This document shows positions 1 through 6,538 of a stretch of 13,730 bases of DNA, one piece after another. The stretch is taken from NCBI GenBank assembly GCA_045602325.1, contig JAZSBH010000169.1, forward strand, positions 1-13,730. The letters are read 5' to 3'. The stretch comes from CAMEON01 sp045602325. GTDB taxonomy: Bacteria; Bacillota; Clostridia; Oscillospirales; CAG-272. Each line of letters begins with the position of its first letter. Positions within the stretch are counted from its first letter, which is position 1. Under the pieces are notes generated by a model. The model saw only the letters and a list, made by a program, of their open reading frames with translations. It made no database searches and was not told the DNA's origin. A program made the position numbers and the translations under genes.

Positions 1-89
1 TATCGGGGGATTTTTATGCGACAATTTACATATTTTTTTGTAAAAATTACAAATATCATATCATTTTTTTTTGTTATTATACTAGTGTA

Positions 90-344
90 ATGGATACTTT
101 AATTAAAAAAGATGAATACAAATTAAGTAGATTTTTATATATTATCGAGGCAATGCTTGAGTATTTTATCGCTATAGGCGTAGGTACGGTATATTTAGCA
201 AGCCTTGCAAAAGAAATAGGTATTAGCGACTCGTTGGTTGCTATTATGAATGCCTTCGTTTCCCTTGGTGAAAGTTTTGGGAATCCCAGAACCCCTTTTC
301 CAAAGGGGTTCCGGGCGGGTAGCGAAGCGGCACCACGGGAGTGA
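90..344 (+). pseudogene. Truncated N-terminus of an MFS-type transporter
   Basis: The frame opens at ATG 90 with no Shine-Dalgarno sequence. It encodes a short polar N-terminus, then a hydrophobic stretch at about residues 15-40 resembling the first membrane helix of a major facilitator transporter, then EIGISDSLVAIMNAFVSLG, which resembles the loop and second helix of clostridial MFS proteins. MFS proteins are usually about 400 residues. Here the similarity stops near base 270, where the hairpin repeat begins, and the last ~25 codons only read through the repeat to a TGA at 342-344. A TATACT at 78-83 sits just before the ATG, which would suggest a nearly leaderless transcript, but no convincing -35 is visible. 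The segment is much more AT-rich than the rest of the window, so horizontal transfer or a chimeric join is likely. The family call rests on a short fragment. Confidence 0.55.
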
Positions 345-424
345 ATGACTGCCGGTGGCAGTCAGAGCCGTGGTGTGACCGAGCCGCAGCGAGAACAGGG
401 GCAGAGCCCTGCGCGTTCTCCCGT
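271..424. repeat. Composite intergenic hairpin repeat, copy A
   Basis: This copy begins with the lead-in AAAGTTTTGGGAATCCC, followed by a perfect 10-bp hairpin (289-298 with 302-311, loop TCC) of the GAACCCCTTT/AAAGGGGTTC type. A second, nested structure follows: an outer GCGGC/GCCGC pair (327-331 with 383-387), CACCACGG/CCGTGGTG (331-338 with 368-375; base 331 can serve only one of these), and an inner TGACTGCC/GGCAGTCA (346-353 with 357-364). It ends with GAGAAC/GTTCTC (391-396 with 415-420) enclosing a GGGC/GCCC tail. The copy fills the gap between the broken transporter and the 3' end of paaK. No U-tract follows the last hairpin on the minus strand, so it is not a classical terminator for the paaK operon. 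Confidence 0.8.
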
Positions 425-427
425 TCT

Positions 428-1741
428 TTAGTCATGCAGCTTTCTCTTGTCCTTGACGCGGACGGCTTTGCCCTCGGAGCGGGCGATGGTCTTGGGAGCC
501 ACCAGATGGACGGCGGGGTTGATACCCAGCATGGTCTTGATGGCGTTCGCCAGGGATTTCTCAGCGGCGGTGACGGCCTTGACGGTATCCGAGAACTGAT
601 CCTCGGTGAGCTCAACGTAGACGTCCAGGGTGTCGGTGTTGTTCATGCGATCCACCTCGATGAGGTAGTTGGGCGCGTAGCCCTCCTGCAGGAGTACGGT
701 CTCGATCTGGGAGGGGAATACATTGACGCCGCGGATAATGAGCATGTCGTCGGAGCGACCCATGGGCTTTCTCATGCGAACCAGGGTACGGCCGCAGGAG
801 CATTTCTCGCGGGTCAGGACGCAGATGTCGCGGGTGCGGTAACGCATCATGGGGAAGGCTTCCTTGTCCAGGCAGGTGAAGACCAGCTCGCCCTTCTCGC
901 CCTCGGGGAGGACTTCCTCGGTGTCGGGGTCGATGATCTCTGCCAGGAAGTGATCCTCGTTGATGTGCATACCCGCCTGTGCCTCGCACTCAAAGGACAC
1001 GCCGGGGCCGCTGATCTCGGTCAGACCGTAAATGTCATAGGCCTTGATGCCAAGGGACTTCTCAATGTCGCGGCGCATCTCCTCGGTCCAGGGCTCGGCG
1101 CCGAAGATACCGGCCTTCAGCTTGTTGTCCTCGGGCTTGTAGCCGCGCTCCTTCAGGGACTCGCCCAGGTAAGCGGCGTAGGAGGGGGTGCAGCAGAGGA
1201 TGGTGGATCCCAGATCCATCATGAACTGGATCTGACGCTCGGTGTTACCCGAGGACATGGGCAGGGTCAGAGAGCCCACCTTGTGGGAGCCGCCGTGAAG
1301 ACCCGCGCCGCCCGTGAACAGACCGTAGCCGTAGGCTACCTGCACCACGTCCTCCTTGGTACCGCCCACCGCCATGATGGCGCGGGCGCAACAATCCTCC
1401 CATAGATCCACGTCGTGTTGGGTGTAGAAGGCTACCACGCGGCGGCCGGTGGTACCCGAGGTGGACTGGATGCGGACACACTCGGACTGGGGAACGGCGA
1501 GGAAGCCGTTGGGATACTGGTCGCGGAGGTCGTCCTTGGTGATGAAGGGAAGCTTGTGGAGATCTTCGATGCCGTGGATATCGTCGGGGGTCACGCCCTT
1601 GCGCTCCATCTTGGCGCGGTAGTAGGGAACGTTGTCGTAGATGTGGCGTACCTGCTTCACGAGCTTTTCGGATTGCAGAGCCTTCATCTCCTCGTGCGAC
1701 ATGGTCTCGATTTCGGGTTGGTAGTAACGGGTGTTGCTCAT
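428..1741 (-). CDS. paaK: Phenylacetate-CoA ligase (AMP-forming)
   Basis: The enzyme activates an arylacetate (phenylacetate, possibly indoleacetate or 4-hydroxyphenylacetate) with ATP and CoA, giving the aryl-CoA, AMP and PPi. The 437-residue product has the family's usual length. Visible adenylate-forming motifs are STSGTTGR at residues 93-100 (phosphate loop), YGLTE at 238-242, the YRTRD motif at 301-305, GRSDDMLIIRG at 328-338 at the hinge, and a C-terminal EGKAVRVKD whose Lys425 is the expected catalytic lysine. I chose ATG 1741 because AGAAGTGATCC just upstream pairs well with the 16S anti-Shine-Dalgarno; an in-frame GTG at 1750 is the alternative. It is the last gene of iorA-iorB-paaK, 56 bases after iorB. 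The AMP-forming chemistry favours activation of the acid over energy-yielding release of it. The exact aryl substrate cannot be read from sequence. Confidence 0.92.
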   Translation of the reverse strand: MSNTRYYQPEIETMSHEEMKALQSEKLVKQVRHIYDNVPYYRAKMERKGVTPDDIHGIEDLHKLPFITKDDLRDQYPNGFLAVPQSECVRIQSTSGTTGRRVVAFYTQHDVDLWEDCCARAIMAVGGTKEDVVQVAYGYGLFTGGAGLHGGSHKVGSLTLPMSSGNTERQIQFMMDLGSTILCCTPSYAAYLGESLKERGYKPEDNKLKAGIFGAEPWTEEMRRDIEKSLGIKAYDIYGLTEISGPGVSFECEAQAGMHINEDHFLAEIIDPDTEEVLPEGEKGELVFTCLDKEAFPMMRYRTRDICVLTREKCSCGRTLVRMRKPMGRSDDMLIIRGVNVFPSQIETVLLQEGYAPNYLIEVDRMNNTDTLDVYVELTEDQFSDTVKAVTAAEKSLANAIKTMLGINPAVHLVAPKTIARSEGKAVRVKDKRKLHD

Positions 1742-1797
1742 GCGGATCACTTCTTTCTTTTATAGGATTATAGATTTAAGAGTTTCGGTTGAGAGGA

Positions 1798-2376
1798 TCA
1801 AGCTCTGCCCAGAGCAAAGGCCTTCTTGTTGATCTCTACGAACTTGGGCTTGACGCACTCTTCAATAGCGGTCATCCATTTGTCCTCAGAGATCTCGGGG
1901 AAGTAGCGGGACAGGCGGCCCATGAGAACCAGGTTGACCGCCTTGGAGGTGCCGGCTTCATTGGCCAGGGTCAACGCATCCATGTCGTCGATGAGGACGC
2001 CCTTGGCTTTGAGGGAATCCAGGACTTCGTGGGGGTAGGTAGCCGCGCCTGTGATGACGGGCATGGGATCGGTCTCGCGGTCGTTGACGATAATACGTCC
2101 TCCCTCGCGGAGGCAGGATGCCCAACGGGCGGCCTCCAGCTTTTCAAAGGAGACGATGTAGTCGGCCTCGCCCTTGTCGATGATGGGGGAGTCCACGCGG
2201 TCGCCGTAGCGGACGTAGGTGACCACGCTGCCGCCGCGCTGGCTCATGCCGTGGACCTCGGATACTTTTACATCGTAACCCTCGGCGCAGAGGAGGTGAC
2301 CCAGGAGCTTGGAGGCGAGGAGGGAGCCCTGTCCGCCCACGCCTACGATCATAATATTCTTAGTAACGGTTTCCAT
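1798..2376 (-). CDS. iorB: Indolepyruvate:ferredoxin oxidoreductase, beta subunit
   Basis: This is the gamma-domain-type subunit of the arylpyruvate (indolepyruvate) ferredoxin oxidoreductase, which works with IorA to interconvert an arylpyruvate plus CoA with arylacetyl-CoA, CO2 and reduced ferredoxin in the cytoplasm. The 192-residue protein opens with GVGGQG at residues 12-17 and carries SEVHGMSQRGGSVVTYVR near residues 39-56, both typical of IorB and the related 2-oxoacid oxidoreductase gamma domain. Length matches the family. The ATG lies one base after the iorA stop codon, and its AGGAGG ribosome binding site sits inside the end of iorA, so the two subunits are probably translationally coupled. 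Upstream regulation is by the shared T-box leader. Confidence 0.93.
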   Translation of the reverse strand: METVTKNIMIVGVGGQGSLLASKLLGHLLCAEGYDVKVSEVHGMSQRGGSVVTYVRYGDRVDSPIIDKGEADYIVSFEKLEAARWASCLREGGRIIVNDRETDPMPVITGAATYPHEVLDSLKAKGVLIDDMDALTLANEAGTSKAVNLVLMGRLSRYFPEISEDKWMTAIEECVKPKFVEINKKAFALGRA

Positions 2377-2377
2377 A

Positions 2378-4132
2378 TCACTTGCCCTCCTGATTCTGAA
2401 TGGCGCCGAACGCGCAGAGCTGCTCGCACACGCCGCAGCCCACGCACAGAGTAGGATCCACGACCGCCTTTTTGTCCTCCATGTGAATGGCGGGACAGCC
2501 CAGCTTCATGCACTTCTTACAGCCACGGCATTCCTCGGGGTCAACCTTGACGGCGGGCTTGGGCTTCACGGTCTTGAGAAGCACGCAGGGACGGCGGGAA
2601 ATAATGACGCCCGGACCTTCTGCAACCAATTCCTCTGTGATGGCCTTGTCGCAGGCGGCCAGATCGTAGGGATCCACCACGGGCACGCGGTCAATGCCCA
2701 CGGCGCGGCAGGAGGCCTCCAGATCCACCTTGGCGGCGGGATCACCGTGGATGTTATAGCCGGTGGTGGGGTTCTGTTGGTGGCCTGTCATACCCGTGAT
2801 GGAGTTGTCCAGGATGATGACCGTGGAATTGGATGCGTTGTAGGCAATATTGACCAGACCGGTCATGCCGGAGTGCATGAAGGTGGAGTCACCGATGACG
2901 GCAACCGTGCGCTTTTCAGCCTCGGCACCGCCGATCTTGTTAAAGCCGTGTACACCCGACACCGACGCGCCCATGCAGAGCACCGAATCCACGGCGTTCA
3001 GGGGCTGTGCCATACCCAGGGTGTAGCAACCAATGTCACCGATGACCGTGATCTTGTGCTTGGCCAACGTGTAAAACAGTCCTCTGTGGGGGCAGCCTGC
3101 GCACATGACGGGAGGACGGACGGGAATGGTCTCGTCGGCGGCCACGCCCTCGTTGACCTCCATACCGAAGACGCGACGGATGAGGTTCTGGGAGAATTCG
3201 CCCTCCATGGGGAAGAGGTTCTTGCCGTCTACCTTGAGTCCCAGCGCCTTACAATGGTTCTCAATGACGGGGTCCAGCTCCTCGATGACCACCAGACGAT
3301 CCACCTTGGCGGCGAAGTCTATGATGAGCTTCTCGGGCAGGGGATTGACCAGACCCAGCTTGAGGACGGAGGCCTTGTCGCCGAAGACTTCTTTGACGTA
3401 GCGGTAGCAGGTACCCGAGCAGATGATACCCAACTCGGTGCTTCCCATCTCCACGCGGTTGACGGGGGCGGTCTCGGCGTACTCGATCAGGGCGCGGGTG
3501 CGCGCCTCCACCTCGGGATGGCGGCGGATGGCATTGGCGGGAGCCATGATGTATTTGCCGGGGGTCTTGACGTAGGGCTTGACGGGCACATTCTTTCGCT
3601 CGTCCACCGAGAGCAGGCTCTGGGAGTGGGCGATGCGGGTACACATGCGGAGGATGAAGGGTGTGTCGAACCGCTCGGAGAGCTCAAAGGCCAGCATGGC
3701 GTACTCCCGTGCCTCGGCGGAATCCGAGGGCTCCAGCATGGGAACCTTGGCGGCGATGGCGTGATGGCGGGAATCCTGCTCGTTCTGGGAGGAGTGCATA
3801 CCGGGGTCATCGGCCACGCAGAGCACCAGGCCGCCGTTGACACCGGTGTAGGACATTGTGTAGAGAGGATCCGCAGCGACATTCAATCCCACGTGCTTCA
3901 TGGCGCAGGCAGAGCGCGCGCCCGCCAGGGAAGCACCAAAGGCGACCTCCAGGGCGACCTTTTCGTTGGGGGCCCACTCGCAGTACATATCGGGGCAGAC
4001 GTCGCGGTACTGTGCGGCGTACTCGGTGATCTCGGTGGAGGGAGTGCCGGGGTAACTGGACACCAGGCGGCAACCCGCCTCGTACAGGCCTCTGGCCACG
4101 GCCTCGTTGCCGAGCATGAGCGTCTTTTTCAT
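2378..4132 (-). CDS. iorA: Indolepyruvate:ferredoxin oxidoreductase, alpha subunit
   Basis: This is the catalytic, thiamine-diphosphate-binding subunit of the arylpyruvate ferredoxin oxidoreductase (584 residues, usual length). The N-terminal part (ALML-type start, SSYPGTPSTEI) is the pyrimidine-binding/transketolase-like domain. CAGCPHRGLFYTL and GDIGCYTLG follow, then the TPP motif GDS at 414-416 with Asn443. The C-terminus is a two-cluster ferredoxin domain: Cys535, 538, 541 and 546, then Cys563, 566, 569 and 573, enough for two [4Fe-4S] clusters. The start at 4132 gives MKKTLMLGNEAVARG, preceded by GAAAGGAA at good spacing. The frame is open further upstream, but that stretch is the T-box terminator and T-box sequence. 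Known substrates of the family are indolepyruvate, phenylpyruvate and 4-hydroxyphenylpyruvate. Here the Phe-type leader suggests that phenylpyruvate/phenylacetyl-CoA is the relevant pair. Confidence 0.95.
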   Translation of the reverse strand: MKKTLMLGNEAVARGLYEAGCRLVSSYPGTPSTEITEYAAQYRDVCPDMYCEWAPNEKVALEVAFGASLAGARSACAMKHVGLNVAADPLYTMSYTGVNGGLVLCVADDPGMHSSQNEQDSRHHAIAAKVPMLEPSDSAEAREYAMLAFELSERFDTPFILRMCTRIAHSQSLLSVDERKNVPVKPYVKTPGKYIMAPANAIRRHPEVEARTRALIEYAETAPVNRVEMGSTELGIICSGTCYRYVKEVFGDKASVLKLGLVNPLPEKLIIDFAAKVDRLVVIEELDPVIENHCKALGLKVDGKNLFPMEGEFSQNLIRRVFGMEVNEGVAADETIPVRPPVMCAGCPHRGLFYTLAKHKITVIGDIGCYTLGMAQPLNAVDSVLCMGASVSGVHGFNKIGGAEAEKRTVAVIGDSTFMHSGMTGLVNIAYNASNSTVIILDNSITGMTGHQQNPTTGYNIHGDPAAKVDLEASCRAVGIDRVPVVDPYDLAACDKAITEELVAEGPGVIISRRPCVLLKTVKPKPAVKVDPEECRGCKKCMKLGCPAIHMEDKKAVVDPTLCVGCGVCEQLCAFGAIQNQEGK

Positions 4133-4171
4133 GATCTTGTTTCCTTTCGTATATGTGAATCGAATTTTTAC

Positions 4172-4217
4172 CGTAAAAACAGAAAATCCCTTTGTCAGAT
4201 ACAACATCTGCAAAGGG
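4172..4217 (-). terminator. T-box intrinsic terminator upstream of iorA
   Basis: The minus strand reads CCCUUUG-CAGAU, loop GUUGU, then AUCUG-A-CAAAGGG: a 12-bp stem with one bulged A (4217-4188), followed by a U-rich tract (AUUUUCUGUUUUUA). Its 5' arm lies directly after the antiterminator's 3' arm (UUUCGC), the usual competition in T-box leaders: uncharged tRNA stabilises the antiterminator and lets transcription reach iorA. Confidence 0.88.
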
Positions 4218-4468
4218 CGAAATTTTTCGCGGTACCACCTTTTTTCGCTTTTCCAAACAATACGGGTGTAGAAAAGCCTTACGGGACACGTCCATGTCCT
4301 CTCCGCTGTAACGGGCGGCCCCGTCACCCCTACCCCGTCGTGCTCGGGCGGTGTTCAAGGTGCGGCTCTCGGAAGGAATTCAATCGGGGATCGTGGCCGT
4401 CATCCCACCGCCGACGGCTCTCTTGGCACGAACGATCCGACCTACTGGTTTCCGGTCATCGTCAATTT
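4172..4468 (-). promoter_or_regulatory. T-box riboswitch, probable tRNA-Phe specificity (UUC)
   Basis: The minus-strand leader between promoter and iorA has the ordered parts of a T-box. Stem I is closed by CGGAA (4454-4450) with UUCCG (4374-4370). Its specifier loop has AGUA (4446-4443) opposite GAA (4381-4379), and the next three bases, 4378-4376, read UUC, a Phe codon. The distal part of stem I shows AGAGAG (4423-4418) and a GCCGUC/GACGGC stem. A stem III-like GGACA/UGUCC hairpin lies at 4299-4284. The T-box sequence AAGGUGGUACCGCG is at 4241-4228, enclosed by GCGAAA/UUUCGC as antiterminator, and an intrinsic terminator follows. The acceptor-pairing bases UGGU fit a tRNA ending ACCA (discriminator A), as in bacterial tRNA-Phe, and fit poorly with tRNA-Trp (discriminator G). 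No Trp or Tyr codon occupies the specifier position. The class is secure; the codon assignment is my manual fold. Confidence 0.9.
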
Positions 4469-4474
4469 TCTCCT

Positions 4475-4503
4475 ATTATAATGGATTGACGGAGATTTGT
4501 CAA
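4475..4503 (-). promoter_or_regulatory. Sigma-A promoter of the iorA-iorB-paaK operon
   Basis: The minus strand has a perfect -35 TTGACA (4503-4498), a 17-base spacer and a perfect -10 TATAAT (4480-4475). Transcription should start near 4468, giving a leader of roughly 335 bases that carries the whole T-box. A consensus promoter fits an operon whose control lies in transcription attenuation instead of initiation. Confidence 0.88.
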
Positions 4504-4683
4504 GGGGGTTTTATAATTTTTTTGACGAATTTGGAGAAAAGATTTATGGTGGGCCAGGAAAAAACGGGGTTTTGTTCTCCTGGGCACCCTCTGTGCAGAG
4601 GATAGTGGCTCGGTTTCTGTCGGACTGCCCAAAAAAAGTGCCGAAAAACAAGAAAATTTCCCCAAATTATTGTGAAAAAACAC
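4504..4683. other. Divergent intergenic region with hairpins, no gene
   Basis: This stretch separates the divergent promoters of the T-box operon and the rimP operon. It holds a compound hairpin, CCAGGA (4554-4559) with TCCTGG (4578-4583) enclosing AAAAC/GTTTT (4561-4565 with 4569-4573), and a second hairpin CCTCTG/CAGAGG (4588-4593 with 4596-4601). An A-rich run just before 4684 could act as an UP element for the rimP promoter. I see no credible coding frame. Confidence 0.6.
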
Positions 4684-4712
4684 TTGCATTTCAAGAAAAA
4701 GTGTGTTATACT
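4684..4712 (+). promoter_or_regulatory. Sigma-A promoter of the rimP-nusA-infB operon
   Basis: A -35 of TTGCAT (4684-4689), a 17-base spacer and a -10 of TATACT (4707-4712) match the housekeeping consensus at 9 of 12 positions, preceded by A-rich DNA. The start point would be near 4719, leaving a leader of about 110 bases before rimP. Confidence 0.8.
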
Positions 4713-4738
4713 ATTAATGTACAATAGTAGAGTCAAAT

Positions 4739-4811
4739 GAGAGTGGGTTCCGCGAGAAAATCCACTCTTAACTTTTGCTTGGGGACTTTTTCCTTCGTGA
4801 ATACCCCATGC
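4739..4811 (+). promoter_or_regulatory. Structured 5' leader of rimP with two hairpins
   Basis: The first hairpin pairs AGAGTGG (4740-4746) with CCACTCT (4762-4768) and can be extended by G-U pairs. The second pairs GCTTGGGG (4777-4784) with CCCCATGC (4804-4811), with one U-U mismatch and a small TTC/GAA stem inside. It ends five bases before the AAAGGA ribosome binding site at 4817-4822. Neither hairpin is followed by an unbroken U-run on the plus strand, so an attenuator is not certain. A role in controlling rimP expression is inferred from position alone. Confidence 0.5.
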
Positions 4812-4828
4812 CGTAGAAAGGAATCGAC

Positions 4829-5356
4829 ATGTCGGACCAAAAGAACACCCCCGCAACTGACAAGAAGCCTCTGCGCGCTGTCCGTACCCGTTCTTCGGGT
4901 CGGGGCATTGCCGACAGGGTGCGCGAGATCATCACCCCCACCGCCGATGAGCTGGGCTACTACCTTTGGGACGTGGAATACGTCAAAGAGGGCGCCGATT
5001 TTATCCTTCGCGTCACCATTGATAATGACGAGGGCATCACCATCGACGACTGCGAGCGCATGACCCGCGCCATTGATCCCATTCTGGATGAGCACGATCC
5101 CATCCCTGATTCTTACCTTCTGGAGGTCTCCTCCCCCGGCATCGAGCGGGAGCTGACCCGCGACGACCACTTTGACCTCTGCGTGGGCGAGAAGGTGGAG
5201 GTTCGTCTCTTTGCCCCTGTGGATGGAAGCCGCGTCTGGGTGGGCATCCTCGGTGAGCGCGATGCCGAGGGCAATATCCCCGTGGAGATCGCCGGTGTGA
5301 TCCGAGCATTCCCCCGAAACGCCATCGCCAAGATCCGTACCGTATTTGATTTCTGA
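4829..5356 (+). CDS. rimP: Ribosome maturation factor RimP
   Basis: RimP is a cytoplasmic factor for maturation of the 30S ribosomal subunit. The 175-residue product contains the family hallmark YLLEVSSPGIERELTRDDHF near residues 94-114 and the upstream LGYYLWDVEYVKEGADFILRV segment of the N-terminal domain. The C-terminal SH3-like domain ends with the usual IAKIRTVFDF. A polar, basic extension of about 25 residues precedes the conserved domain, so a slightly later start is conceivable, but ATG 4829 has AAAGGA at good spacing and no better start follows. It is the first gene of the operon, 27 bases before nusA. Confidence 0.95.
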   Translation: MSDQKNTPATDKKPLRAVRTRSSGRGIADRVREIITPTADELGYYLWDVEYVKEGADFILRVTIDNDEGITIDDCERMTRAIDPILDEHDPIPDSYLLEVSSPGIERELTRDDHFDLCVGEKVEVRLFAPVDGSRVWVGILGERDAEGNIPVEIAGVIRAFPRNAIAKIRTVFDF

Positions 5357-5383
5357 TAAAAAATCCCGAAAGGAAAAAACGAA

Positions 5384-6406
5384 ATGAACGCCGATATCTT
5401 TAACGCCCTGGAACTGCTGGAAAAAGAGGGTATTCCCCAGGCATATATGATCGAGAAGATCGAGCAGGCGCTGACCTCCGCCTTCAAAAAGGAGTTCGGT
5501 GCCACCGCCTTGATGCGGGTGGACATGGATACCACCAAGAAGAAGGTCAAGGCTTACCTGCAAAAGGAGGTCGTGGAAGAGGTGGAGGATCCCATCTGCC
5601 AGATCTCTCTGGAGGAAGCCCGTGCCATCAACAAAAAGTATAAGCTGGGCATGATGGTGGAGAAGGAAGTCAAGACCGACGCATTCCGCCGCACCTCGGC
5701 TGCCGCCGCCAAGTCGGTGATCATTCAGGGTATCCGCGAGGGTAAGCGCCAGGCTATGCAGGAGGCTTACGAGAACAAGAAGGAGGAGCTTATCACGGTA
5801 ACGGTCAGCAAGATCGACCGCGAGAACGGCGACGCTCTCCTAGAGCTGGATCAGGGCACGAACTGGCTCACCAAGGCCGAGCAGATCCCCGGCGAATATC
5901 TCCAGGTCGGCCAGAAGATCAAGGTCTACCTTACCGAGGTCAATCACGAAGCCCGTGGACAGGTCATCTCCCTTTCCCGCATTCACCCCAAGCTGGTGTG
6001 GCGTCTCTTTGAGCTGGAGGTTCCCGAGATCCAGGACGGTATCGTCATCATCCGCGGTGTGTCCCGTGAGGCGGGCTCCCGTTCCAAGATCGCCGTCTAC
6101 TCCCGCGATGCCGACGTGGATGCCGTGGGTGCTTGTATCGGTAACCGCAATATGCGTATCGACACCATCATCTCCGAGCTGAACGGCGAGAAGATCGACA
6201 TCGTCAAGTACAGCGAGTCCCCCGAGGAGTACATCGCCGCCGCCCTGGCTCCCGCCACCGTCAACTCGGTGGTCATGACCGGCGAGCGTGCCTGCCGCGT
6301 TACCGTGGATCCCGATCAGCTCTCCCTGGCCATCGGCCGCGAGGGTCAGAACGTCCGTCTGGCTGCCCGCCTGACCGGCTATAAGATCGACATTAAGGCC
6401 GAATAA
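5384..6406 (+). CDS. nusA: Transcription termination/antitermination factor NusA
   Basis: NusA binds RNA polymerase and nascent RNA to modulate pausing, termination and antitermination. The 340 residues show the short Firmicutes architecture: the RNAP-binding N-terminal domain (to about 125, including the conserved AAAAKSVIIQGIREGKRQ helix), an S1 domain (about 130-200), KH1 and KH2, and no C-terminal acidic repeats. KH2 has the normal LAIGREGQNVRLAARLTGYKIDI. In KH1 the conserved GACxG...R segment reads GACIGNRNMRI (residues 249-259), so the GXXG loop is GNRN and lacks its second glycine. The ATG at 5384 is preceded by CGAAAGGAAA. A 132-base gap carrying a hairpin repeat separates it from rnpM, where many relatives have nearly none. 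Confidence 0.97.
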   Translation: MNADIFNALELLEKEGIPQAYMIEKIEQALTSAFKKEFGATALMRVDMDTTKKKVKAYLQKEVVEEVEDPICQISLEEARAINKKYKLGMMVEKEVKTDAFRRTSAAAAKSVIIQGIREGKRQAMQEAYENKKEELITVTVSKIDRENGDALLELDQGTNWLTKAEQIPGEYLQVGQKIKVYLTEVNHEARGQVISLSRIHPKLVWRLFELEVPEIQDGIVIIRGVSREAGSRSKIAVYSRDADVDAVGACIGNRNMRIDTIISELNGEKIDIVKYSESPEEYIAAALAPATVNSVVMTGERACRVTVDPDQLSLAIGREGQNVRLAARLTGYKIDIKAE

Positions 6407-6431
6407 TTTTAAAAACAACCATCCGACACTC

Positions 6432-6514
6432 CAAATCCCTTTCTAAAGGTTTTTGGAAGCCGCGAAACCTTTTTGTAAAAAGGTTTCGTGCGGAGTTCGG
6501 GGCAGCGCCCCGAA
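6432..6514. repeat. Composite hairpin repeat, copy B, inside the nusA operon
   Basis: The lead-in AAATCCCTTTCTAAAGGTTTTTGGAAG is followed by a perfect 12-bp hairpin with a two-base loop (6463-6474 with 6477-6488, CGAAACCTTTTT/AAAAAGGTTTCG). A perfect 8-bp GC-rich tail hairpin comes next (6496-6503 with 6507-6514, TTCGGGGC/GCCCCGAA). The order and internal sequence match copies A, C and D. It ends ten bases before the rnpM ribosome binding site. Confidence 0.85.
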
Positions 6515-6538
6515 TAAAGTATTAAGGAGGTAACTGCC

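Noticed and set aside
341..1405. Plus-strand frame opposite paaK
   Set aside because: It is an antisense shadow of the well-supported paaK gene and starts inside the hairpin repeat.
4133..4327. N-terminal extension of iorA
   Set aside because: The added codons cover the T-box terminator and T-box motif; ATG 4132 has a ribosome binding site and gives the normal family N-terminus.
2309..4489. Long plus-strand frame (726 codons) opposite iorA
   Set aside because: It overlaps iorA, iorB and the T-box leader, has no recognisable domains and a shadow-like His/Gly/Val-rich composition.
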